The position numbers and the translations under genes were made by a program. Source: DASZJY01 sp036260255 (GTDB lineage Bacteria > Actinomycetota > Acidimicrobiia > Acidimicrobiales > AC-14). Taken from it: 23,320 nucleotides of DNA. The notes beneath the pieces are model-generated. The model was not told the DNA's origin. It saw only the letters and a list, made by a program, of their open reading frames with translations, and did no database searches. How positions within the stretch are numbered: the first letter of the stretch is position 1; every line of letters starts with the position of its first letter. Shown piece after piece: positions 1 through 6,825 of the stretch. The stretch is from assembly GCA_036260255.1 (NCBI GenBank), contig DATAAF010000130.1, forward strand, positions 1 through 23,320, given 5' to 3'.

Positions 1-462
1 GCGAACGCGTCGGGAGACTCGCCGATCCTCTCGGACGTCCGCATCGAGGTGGCCAACCAGCCACCGGACTGCTCCGGGGCCACCGTCGACATCAACAGGT
101 TGTGGCCTCCGAACCACACGATGCGCACCGTCACCGTGAGCGGAGTCACCGACCCGGACGCCGGCGACACCGTCACCGTCGTGGTTGACGCGGTGACCCA
201 GGACGAGCCCGTCAACGGCCTCGGCGATGGCGACACCTCGCCCGATGCCGCGCTGACGGCGCCGCCATCGAACAGCGTCGCCCTCCGGGCCGAGCGGGGG
301 GGCGGCGGCGACGGCCGGGTGTACCGGCTGCACGTCACTGCCACCGATAGCTTCGGGGCAACCTGCGAGGCAACCCTCACCGTCGGCGTCCCCAAGAGCC
401 AGGGCCAGAACGGCGGGCCCATCGACTCGGCGCCACCGAGCTTCAACTCGCTGCTCCCGTAG
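1..462 (+). CDS. C-terminal part of a secreted/surface protein with an LWPPNH-type beta-sandwich domain (partial)
   Basis: The frame is open from base 1, so the gene starts upstream; 153 codons plus TAG are visible. After a short lead-in come PPDC, LWPPNH, TDPDAGD, QDEPVNGLGDGDTSPDA and a closing beta-rich stretch (YRLHVTATDSFG, CEATLTVGVP). This set belongs to a repeated extracellular Ig-like or cadherin-like domain common in secreted proteins of Actinobacteria and Myxococcota. The two cysteines (PPDC and GATC) may form a disulfide. The last 25 or so residues are Gly/Ser/Pro-rich, with no sortase motif or membrane anchor, so the protein is probably released or held by its missing N-terminal part. 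The exact role is unknown: adhesion or a domain attached to an enzyme are both possible. A long hairpin follows the stop by 21 bases. Confidence 0.75.
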   Translation, partial: ANASGDSPILSDVRIEVANQPPDCSGATVDINRLWPPNHTMRTVTVSGVTDPDAGDTVTVVVDAVTQDEPVNGLGDGDTSPDAALTAPPSNSVALRAERGGGGDGRVYRLHVTATDSFGATCEATLTVGVPKSQGQNGGPIDSAPPSFNSLLP

Positions 463-483
463 GCCCGAAGGGGGCGCGGTCAC

Positions 484-532
484 GAGGTGATGCCGTTCAC
501 GCCGATCCTGTCGGTGTGAACGGCATCGCCTC
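484..532 (+). terminator. Very long stem-loop, probable terminator of the first gene
   Basis: Bases 484-505 pair with 511-532: 22 pairs including two G-T wobbles, around a 5-base loop (TCCTG). The core arms GATGCCGTTCAC and GTGAACGGCATC are perfect complements. No T-run follows, as is common for stem-only terminators in high-GC actinobacteria. It lies 21 bases after the TAG at 460-462 and about 50 bases before the lhr -10 hexamer, so it would insulate lhr from read-through. A protein-binding site is a less likely alternative. Confidence 0.75.
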
Positions 533-579
533 CGACGCGGACGGTCTGGAGTAGGGCGACCGCTGTCTCACCTCGTGCG

Positions 580-585
580 TACGAT
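580..585 (+). promoter_or_regulatory. -10 hexamer TACGAT, probable leaderless promoter of lhr
   Basis: TACGAT is followed by 7 bases and then ATG at 593, so transcription would begin at or next to the A of the start codon. No ribosome-binding sequence sits at the usual distance. The same hexamer with a 6-base gap precedes gtrA at 16468. No -35 box is recognisable. Confidence 0.6.
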
Positions 586-592
586 CAGGGCG

Positions 593-3500
593 ATGCTCGA
601 TCTCTCCGTCGACCCGCCGGTGGACGACGTCCTCGCCGATTTCCACCCCGCCGTGGCGACGTGGTTCGCCCGGCGCTTCCCCGAGGGCCCGACCGAGCCG
701 CAGGCCCAGGGGTGGCCGCTGATCGCGTCCGGTAGCGACACCCTCATTGCCGCGCCGACGGGGTCGGGGAAGACGCTGGCCGGATTCCTGGTCGCCATCG
801 ACGCCCTCTACAAGGCCCACGCCGCCGGCCACGACGTCGCCGACACCACCCGGGTGGTGTACGTCTCGCCCCTGAAGGCCCTCGCCGTCGACATCGCCGA
901 GAACCTGGAGCGGCCGCTGGTCGAGATCGCGACGGTGGCCGAGGAGCTGGGCTCCCAACCGCCTCCCCTCCGGGTGGCGGTGCGCACGGGCGACACCTCG
1001 GGCTCGCAGCGGGCCGTCATGGTCCGCCGCCCCCCGAGCTTCGTGGTCACCACGCCCGAGTCGCTCTACCTGCTGGTAACCAGCGGTCGAGGGCGCGAGG
1101 CCCTGCGCACCGTCGAGACGGTGATCGTCGACGAGATCCACGCGGTCGCCCGCGACAAGAGGGGCTCGCACCTGGCCCTGACCCTCGAGCGGCTCGAGGC
1201 CCTCTGTCACCGCCGGCCCGTCCGCATCGGCCTGTCCGCCACCCAGCGGCCGATCGAGACCGTCGGCCGTCTGCTCGTCGGTGACCGTCCGTTGCCGGCC
1301 ACCGTCGATGTCGGCCACCAGCGGGCGCTCGACCTCGCTCTCGAGCTGCCCGAGGGCGAGCTCGAAGCGGTGGCCTCCAGCGAGCAGCTCGCCGACGTGC
1401 TGGACCGGATCTCCGCGCTGGTAGGCGGCCATCGCACCACGCTGGTCTTCGTCAACACCCGCCGCCTGGCCGAGCGGGTGGCGCACGAGCTGGGAAAGCG
1501 GCTGGGCGACGACGTCGTCGCCGCCCACCACGGGAGCCTGTCCAAGGAGCGCCGGCATCGGGTGGAGACCCGGCTGCGGGCGGGCGACCTCAAGGCCCTG
1601 GTCGCCACCGCCTCCCTCGAGCTCGGCATCGACATCGGCCCCGTCGAGCTGGTGTGCCAGATCGGCTCCCCCCGGAGCATCGCCACGTTCCTGCAGCGCG
1701 TCGGACGCTCCAACCACACCCGGGCGGGCACGCCCAAGGGCCGGCTGTTCCCGCTCACGCGCGACGAGCTGGTGGAGTGCACGGCGCTGCTCCGGGCGGT
1801 GAGGGCGGGCCGCCTCGACGCCATCGAGCTGGCTCGTCTCCCCCTCGACATCGCCGCCCAGCAGGTCGTGGCCGAGGTGGCCGCCGCCGAGTGGCGCACC
1901 GCCGACCTGTACGAGCTCGTGCGGCGGGCGGCGCCCTATGCCGGCGTCACTCCGGACCAGTTCGACGAGGTGGTCGCGCTGGTGAGCGACGGCATCGAGA
2001 CCGGCAGGGGCCGGCGCGGGGCCTACCTCCATCACGACAGGATCAACGGCGAGCTGCGGGCTCGCACCAGCGCCCGGCTGGCGGCGGTGACGTCGGGCGG
2101 CGCCATCCCCGAGACGGGCGACTACCGGGTGGTGGCGGAGCCCGACGACACCTTCATCGGCACGGTCAACGAGGACTGGGCGGTGGAGTCGATGGCGGGC
2201 GACATCTTCCTCCTGGGCACCCACTCCTGGCAGATCCGCCGCATCGAGGCCGGCGTGGTCCGTGTCCGCGACGCGGGCGACACCCCGCCGACCATCCCGT
2301 TCTGGTTCGGCGAGGCCCCCGCCCGTACCGCGGAGCTCTCCGAGGAGGTGTCGGAGCTCCGTCGGCGCGTCGACGAGCACCTCGCCGCCGGCGATGCCGA
2401 CGGCGCCCGGCGGTGGGTGGTCGACACCGCGGGCATCGACCTCCCGGCGGCGACGATGATCGTCGACTACCTGGCGGTGGGGCGAGCAGCCCTCGGGGTC
2501 ATGCCGACGCAGCAGCACCTCGTGCTCGAGCGGTTCTTCGACGACACCGGCGGCATGCAGCTGGTCGTGCACTCGCCGTACGGGGCGCGCATCAACCGCG
2601 GCCTGGGCCTGGCCCTGCGCAAGAAGTTCTGTCGCACGTTCAACTTCGAGCTCCAGGCGGCGGCCACCGACGACGCCATCGTGCTGTCCCTGGGGCCGCA
2701 CCACAGCTTCCCCCTCGACCAGGTGCCCCGGTACCTGTCGAGCCGCACGGTGCGCGACACCCTCGCGCACGCCGTCCTCGACTCGCCCATGTTCCAGGCC
2801 CGGTGGCGCTGGAACCTCAACCGCGCCCTCATGGTGCTGCGGTTCCGCAACGGCCGCCGCAACCCGCCCCCCATCCAACGCATGGAGTCGGACGACCTTC
2901 TCGCCGCCGTCTTCCCCCAGGCGGCGGCGTGCCAGGACAATCTCACCGGGCCGAGGGAGATCCCCGAGCACGTGCTCGTGCGCCAGACGATCGACGACAC
3001 CCTGCACGAGGCGCTGGACGTCGACGGTGTGGAGTCCCTGCTGGCCCGCATCGAGACGGGCGAGGTCGAGGTCCACTGCGCCGACACCACCGAGGCGTCG
3101 GTGCTGTCCCACGAGATCGTGACCGCCCGCCCGTACGCCTTCCTCGACGACGAGGAGACCCAGAACCGACGGACCAACGCGGTGCGGCTGCGGCGGGGGC
3201 TCACCGTCGACCTCGCCTCCATCGGTGCCCTCGACCCCGACGCCGTCGCCCAGGTGCAGGGCGAGATCGTCCCCGACCCGAGCACCGCCGACGACCTGCA
3301 CGACCTGCTGTGCTCAACCGTCGTCCTGCGGGCCCGTGACGACTGGCGGGCACTGTGGTCCGAGCTCGCCGACCGCGGACGGGCACACGCGCTGGGCCAC
3401 GACGGGTCCGAGCTGTGGTGTGCCGCCGAGGCCCTCGACGACGCCCGCCGGGCCCTGGCCGGCGACGACGAGGCGGTGGCGAAGACGGTCCGCGGCCACC

Positions 3501-4771
3501 TCGAGCTCAGTGGGATCACCACCGCCGAGGAGCTGGCTCGGGTCACGACGATCCCCGAGCCTCTCGTGAGCGCCGCCCTGGCGGTCCTGGAAGGCGCCGG
3601 CTTCGCCCTGCAGGGCCGCTACACGGCGGCGGCCTCGGGGGCCGAGTGGGTGGCCCGGCGGCTGCTCGCCCGGATGCACGCCTACTCGCGCCGATCGCGG
3701 CGCCAGAGCGTCCAGCCGGCCACCGCCCAGGACTTCATGCGCTTCCTGCTGCGCTGGCAACACGTGGCCCCGGGCACCCAGCTCTCCGGGGACGGGGGCT
3801 TGGTCACCGTCCTCGAGCAGCTGCAGGGTTTCGAGGCGGCGGCGGTGGCGTGGGAGCCGGAGCTGTTCGCCCGCCGTCTCCGCCACTACGAGGCCAGCTG
3901 GCTCGACGGGCTGTCCCACAACGGCGAAGTGGCGTGGCTGCGGCTGACGCCTCGGGCCGTCGACGACCCCGACACTCCCACCGCCCCTTCCAAGGCGACG
4001 CCGATCTCCGTCGTGTTCCGGGCCGACCTGCCCTGGCTCCTGGCCGCCGCCCGGACTCGCGGCCAGCCCGATCGCCCCACCGTGGGTGCCACCGCCGAGG
4101 TCCTCGAGGTTCTCGAGGAGCGCGGCGCCTGCTTTGCCGGCGACCTGACGGCGGCGACCCGACGGCTCCCCGACGACGTCGAGCGGGGGCTCTGGGACGG
4201 CGTGGCCCGCGGCCTGGTGATGTCCGACGGCTTCGCCGCCGTCCGGGCCCGCGTGGCGGGCACCCGCACGCCGCCTCGGGCGCGGCGGATCTCCCGGCTG
4301 GGCCGGGTGGCGGGCACGACCGCGCCGGCGGCGGGACGGTGGTCGCTCGTGCCCCTGCTCGAGCCGGGCCTGGACAACGACGAGCTGGCCGAAGCGGTGG
4401 CCGAGCAGCTGCTTAACCGCTGGGGGGTCGTCTTCCGGGACTTGGCCGTGCACGACTCGCTCCGCCTGCCGTGGCGAGATCTCCAGTGGGCGCTACGCCG
4501 CCTGGAGGACCGAGGGCTGGTGCGGGGCGGCCGCTTCGTCAGCGGCTTCGGCGGCGAGCAGTACGCCCTCCCCGACGCGGCGGAGCAGCTGGCTCACGTC
4601 CGGAAGCTCCCGAGGAACGGTGAGCGAGTCGTCGTCAACGCCACCGACCCGCTCAACCTGGTCGGCGTCATCGTCCCCGGTGACACCGTCCCCGCGGTCC
4701 GCACGAACCGGGTTGTCTACGTCGACGGGGTTCTCGGGATGCCCGCTGTCGACCACGGCCGTTCGGCCTAA
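593..4771 (+). CDS. lhr: Lhr-type large ATP-dependent DNA helicase
   Basis: 1392 aa. This is a superfamily 2 helicase with the Lhr architecture, a 3'-5' ssDNA translocase linked in mycobacteria to the mitomycin C damage response. Visible motifs: Walker A APTGSGKT at about residues 54-61, DEIH at about 180, SAT (LSATQ) at about 213, helicase-C segment LVFVNTRRLAERVAHEL, TASLELGIDIG, and arginine-finger motif QRVGRSNH at about 367-374. Lhr winged-helix, beta-barrel and C-terminal regions follow. I chose ATG 593 over the in-frame GTG at 575 because a -10 hexamer sits 7 bases before 593. The protein ends soon after DPLNLVGVIVPGD and VVYVDG, about 100 residues shorter than the roughly 1500-aa mycobacterial and E. 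coli forms. It is a single-gene unit between a terminator and a gene-poor region. Confidence 0.93.
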   Translation: MLDLSVDPPVDDVLADFHPAVATWFARRFPEGPTEPQAQGWPLIASGSDTLIAAPTGSGKTLAGFLVAIDALYKAHAAGHDVADTTRVVYVSPLKALAVDIAENLERPLVEIATVAEELGSQPPPLRVAVRTGDTSGSQRAVMVRRPPSFVVTTPESLYLLVTSGRGREALRTVETVIVDEIHAVARDKRGSHLALTLERLEALCHRRPVRIGLSATQRPIETVGRLLVGDRPLPATVDVGHQRALDLALELPEGELEAVASSEQLADVLDRISALVGGHRTTLVFVNTRRLAERVAHELGKRLGDDVVAAHHGSLSKERRHRVETRLRAGDLKALVATASLELGIDIGPVELVCQIGSPRSIATFLQRVGRSNHTRAGTPKGRLFPLTRDELVECTALLRAVRAGRLDAIELARLPLDIAAQQVVAEVAAAEWRTADLYELVRRAAPYAGVTPDQFDEVVALVSDGIETGRGRRGAYLHHDRINGELRARTSARLAAVTSGGAIPETGDYRVVAEPDDTFIGTVNEDWAVESMAGDIFLLGTHSWQIRRIEAGVVRVRDAGDTPPTIPFWFGEAPARTAELSEEVSELRRRVDEHLAAGDADGARRWVVDTAGIDLPAATMIVDYLAVGRAALGVMPTQQHLVLERFFDDTGGMQLVVHSPYGARINRGLGLALRKKFCRTFNFELQAAATDDAIVLSLGPHHSFPLDQVPRYLSSRTVRDTLAHAVLDSPMFQARWRWNLNRALMVLRFRNGRRNPPPIQRMESDDLLAAVFPQAAACQDNLTGPREIPEHVLVRQTIDDTLHEALDVDGVESLLARIETGEVEVHCADTTEASVLSHEIVTARPYAFLDDEETQNRRTNAVRLRRGLTVDLASIGALDPDAVAQVQGEIVPDPSTADDLHDLLCSTVVLRARDDWRALWSELADRGRAHALGHDGSELWCAAEALDDARRALAGDDEAVAKTVRGHLELSGITTAEELARVTTIPEPLVSAALAVLEGAGFALQGRYTAAASGAEWVARRLLARMHAYSRRSRRQSVQPATAQDFMRFLLRWQHVAPGTQLSGDGGLVTVLEQLQGFEAAAVAWEPELFARRLRHYEASWLDGLSHNGEVAWLRLTPRAVDDPDTPTAPSKATPISVVFRADLPWLLAAARTRGQPDRPTVGATAEVLEVLEERGACFAGDLTAATRRLPDDVERGLWDGVARGLVMSDGFAAVRARVAGTRTPPRARRISRLGRVAGTTAPAAGRWSLVPLLEPGLDNDELAEAVAEQLLNRWGVVFRDLAVHDSLRLPWRDLQWALRRLEDRGLVRGGRFVSGFGGEQYALPDAAEQLAHVRKLPRNGERVVVNATDPLNLVGVIVPGDTVPAVRTNRVVYVDGVLGMPAVDHGRSA

Positions 4772-5020
4772 GCGGACGTCGACGACCCCGCGCCGCGGCG
4801 AGGTCGAGTTGAGCGTCCACCCGCTCGAGTCGCATTCGACGAACTCGGCGCTGGTCATTTCGGACTGGCGAGAAGAGTCCGATCGGGTCATTGTCGCCGC
4901 GCCGGCGCCCGGAGGATCATGGGTGCGGAGCACGACGATGCGATGACCACACGGGCGGAGGCTCTCGACGACCGCCAGCGCGACGCAAGGCGCCTGGGAT
5001 ATGAAGGGACGCCCGGGGCC

Positions 5021-5415
5021 ATGATCGAGGTCGAGGCCGTCTGCAAGTCCTTTGGTCTGGTCCGCGCCCTCGACAACGTCGACCTCGTCGTCCGCCCGGC
5101 GACCGTGCAGGGGCTCTTGGGACCGAACGGCGCCCGGCAAGACGACCCTCGTACGCGCCTTGCGACGCTGCTCGCGCCCGAATCCGGGCGCGCCCGAGTT
5201 GCCGGTGTCGATGTCGAACGAGACCCCCATGCCGTTCGGACCGTCATCGGCCTCGCTGGCCAGTACCCGGCGGTTGACGAGTCGCTGACGGGCCGGGAGA
5301 ACCTTCTGATGGCGGGGCGGCTCTATCGGGCTGAGCCGCCGGGAAGCGACGACGAGAGCCGACGAGGCCCTCGAGGACTCCTCGGGGCTTGAGCGCTCGG
5401 ACGACCGGCGAGGCA
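5021..5415 (+). pseudogene. ABC transporter ATPase relic (DrrA-like), frameshifted and truncated
   Basis: The N-terminal third of an ABC ATPase of the daunorubicin-resistance/ABC-2 type can be read: MIEVEAVCKSFG, ALDNVDL, GLLGPNGA, then LATLLAPESGRARVAGVDV, IGLAGQYPAVDESLTGRENL and MAGRLYR. The Walker A is split. An extra base near 5132-5135 puts GKTTLVRA in the next frame, and a missing base near 5160-5163 restores the original frame. A third shift near 5328-5331 is needed to continue as LSRREATTRADEALED and LERSDDRR. Homology stops before the ABC signature, Walker B and switch His, so no functional ATPase could be made even if the indels were sequencing errors. Start ATG 5021 has a GAAGGGA about 11 bases upstream. 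No permease gene is adjacent. Confidence 0.82.
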
Positions 5416-5471
5416 CCGAAGACCCCGAAGGCCTAGCCTCGAACGAGCGGCATAACGCGGGGAGGGCATCG

Positions 5472-5729
5472 ATGGCCAGGAAGCGGGCAGTGACCTTCAT
5501 CAGCGGAGCGTCGGTGATGCTCCTCCTCTGGGTGCCGACGGCTGGTGCCGATGCTCCGACGAACTCGAACAACTGCCTGGGGGCGGGGTTCAGTGCTCTG
5601 GTTCCGGAGGAGACCTCAACTGCGCCGCCGACCTACGGCAAGACGACACGAGGCCAAGCCCAGGCGGGCACTCGCGCGGAGCTCTTGACGGGCGCGACCG
5701 AGGCGGCGGCGAGCTGCGGGACGCCATAA
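5472..5729 (+). CDS. Small secreted protein of unknown function
   Basis: 85 aa. It has a signal peptide: basic MARKR, a hydrophobic core to about residue 22, and a likely cleavage after AGA at about residue 26. The mature part starts DAPTNSNNC and has two cysteines (about C35 and C82) that could form one disulfide after export. A GGGGAGGG ribosome site lies about 5 bases before ATG 5472, which supports translation from this start. The general pattern (NNC near the mature N-terminus, CG near the end) resembles small exported proteins seen in other actinobacteria, but I cannot name a family. It follows the ABC relic and converges with the two-TM gene at 5835-6067; a hairpin follows its stop. 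Confidence 0.65.
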   Translation: MARKRAVTFISGASVMLLLWVPTAGADAPTNSNNCLGAGFSALVPEETSTAPPTYGKTTRGQAQAGTRAELLTGATEAAASCGTP

Positions 5730-5737
5730 CCCATAAC

Positions 5738-5762
5738 CCGTCGGGGGTCGAAGCCCCCACGG
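5738..5762. terminator. Hairpin after the small secreted protein gene
   Basis: CCGT plus GGGGGT pairs with GCCCCC plus ACGG around a CGAA loop, with one bulged C at 5742 and one T-G wobble. It begins 8 bases after the TAA at 5727-5729. There is no T-run. It lies between convergent genes and may stop both transcripts. Confidence 0.55.
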
Positions 5763-5812
5763 CGGTGACGCACCGAACGGGCCGATAGTCGTCTCTCCGC
5801 GAGCGTCCTGGG

Positions 5813-5835
5813 GGACAACCCCCTGCAGGGTGTCC
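5813..5835. terminator. Hairpin at the end of the two-TM gene
   Basis: GGAC and ACCC (5813-5821, one bulged A at 5817) pair with GGGT and GTCC (5828-5835) around a 6-base loop. It abuts the restored stop codon of the minus-strand two-TM gene at 5835-5837. Probable terminator for that gene. Confidence 0.4.
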
Positions 5836-6067
5836 TACCTGCGGCGCGAAGCGAGACGTCTCCTTGCACCCAGCACGACGACGACGAGCGCGGCGAGAAC
5901 CGCTCCCCAAAGAGCACGAATGCGATGGCGACGACGGCGTCGGGGGGATCTCCAGCGTCGCCCCAGATGGCGAAGATGACGATCTGAAGCCCAACGATGA
6001 CCGCCAACGCACCGACGCCAACGTAGGTGAGGGCGCGGTTGGAGGCTTCCGTCACACGGCGCAACAT
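5835..6067 (-). pseudogene. Small two-transmembrane protein gene with a single-base frameshift
   Basis: On the minus strand an AGGAGG-like site (GAGGAGGG) precedes ATG at 6067. The first frame reads MLRRVTEASNRAL, a TM segment at about residues 13-34, WGDAGDPPDAV, then the start of a second TM segment ending in AFVLF. Near 5904-5910 (a CCCCAAA run on the plus strand) the frame breaks; adding one base lets it continue GAVLAALVVVVLGARRRLASRRR to a TAG at 5835-5837. The restored protein would be 77 aa, two TM helices with a basic tail, a sensible ending for a membrane protein. The length of 233 bases is one short of a whole number of codons. Function unknown. It may be a true pseudogene or one missed base in a homopolymer. 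Confidence 0.65.
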
Positions 6068-6407
6068 GTGCCCTCCTCGAGCTGCGGTCCTCACAGCAAC
6101 CAACCGTGCGGGCGATGACGGGCCTTCCACTGTGGCGCGCTGGTACGAGACGGCGTGAAGCCCCGGCGGTCGGCGCACTCCGGCTGCATTTTCGTACAAG
6201 ACTGCTGCGCCCCGCGCTGCCGAGTGTCGCACCGACAGGTCATCCGCTTGTGAACGCAGGCCCTGACCCGCTGTGAGGGTTGATCCGTTTGGCGCTCCCA
6301 GCGCGGCGCTCCGCGGCTTGTCGTCTGGGGTTACGCCGCAAAGTGACGAGCCGGTGAACTGTCGGTGAAGCGTTCGCAAAACGCACACCGGGGGCTCCGG
6401 GAGCCGC
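6068..6407. other. Intergenic stretch without a recognisable gene
   Basis: This 340-base gap lies between divergently transcribed genes (minus-strand two-TM gene, plus-strand 134-aa gene). I see no frame with a recognisable protein on either strand. It should hold both promoters. The only clear structure is the palindrome at 6393-6405, next to the -10 of the downstream gene. Confidence 0.5.
6393..6405. promoter_or_regulatory. Perfect 6+6 palindrome upstream of a -10 hexamer, possible operator
   Basis: GGCTCC-G-GGAGCC ends 2 bases before the TATGGT hexamer at 6408-6413, in the -35/-10 spacer. A DNA-binding protein here would block the promoter of the 134-aa/condensation-domain pair. Seen in sequence; the operator role is inference. 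Confidence 0.35.
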
Positions 6408-6413
6408 TATGGT
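6408..6413 (+). promoter_or_regulatory. -10 hexamer TATGGT, probable leaderless promoter
   Basis: TATGGT is followed by 7 bases and then GTG at 6421, the same geometry as at lhr. It overlaps an alternative in-frame ATG at 6409, which could not be translated from a transcript starting at about 6421. Confidence 0.5.
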
Positions 6414-6420
6414 GGCTCTT

Positions 6421-6825
6421 GTGAAAGAATTCACGAGCGCCGACAGGCACGAGGTTGCGGGCAGGACGACCTCGAAGGACGTCGAGGACCTGACCCGCGC
6501 GCTCGATGCCAGCGGCCGCTTCCACCGTGACTCCCGACTCGGTCGGATCTATCACCGAGGCGCGGCCTCGTACCGAGAGCTTCGGGCCACCGACAGCGTG
6601 CACGTCATCGTCGACGCCAACCGGGTGTTGGTCCACGTCGACCGCATTTCGCCACTCAAGCGCCGCCGCGACGGCTCGGTGCGCCTCTCCTTCACCCGTA
6701 TCCTCGCCCACAACGTGGCCGGGGCCCACGGCGACATCACCCGGCGCCTGCGCCGCCGGGCCGACTCCCACCGCCGAGCGGGGGACCCGACGGTGGTCGC
6801 CACCCTCGTCCCGGAGCAGCGGTGA
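6421..6825 (+). CDS. Conserved-looking protein of unknown function, coupled to the next gene
   Basis: 134 aa from GTG 6421. An ATG at 6409 would add four residues, but the -10 hexamer overlaps it. The protein is basic, Arg-rich toward the end (RRLRRRADSHRRAG), with no signal peptide or membrane segment. The middle (SVHVIVDANRVLVHVDRISPL) looks beta-rich and the N-terminal part (SKDVEDLTRALDASGRF) helical. Its TGA overlaps the GTG of the condensation-domain gene by 4 bases, so the two are translationally coupled and probably act in the same process. I do not recognise a family. An accessory subunit or a binding partner of the acyltransferase-like enzyme is a reasonable guess and no more. Confidence 0.7.
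   Translation: MKEFTSADRHEVAGRTTSKDVEDLTRALDASGRFHRDSRLGRIYHRGAASYRELRATDSVHVIVDANRVLVHVDRISPLKRRRDGSVRLSFTRILAHNVAGAHGDITRRLRRRADSHRRAGDPTVVATLVPEQR

Noticed and set aside
497..3301. A 934-codon open frame antisense to lhr
   Set aside because: It is a product of GC-rich third positions in lhr: its translation is His/Arg/Gly/Val-rich, has no domain, and the sense frame has full helicase motifs.
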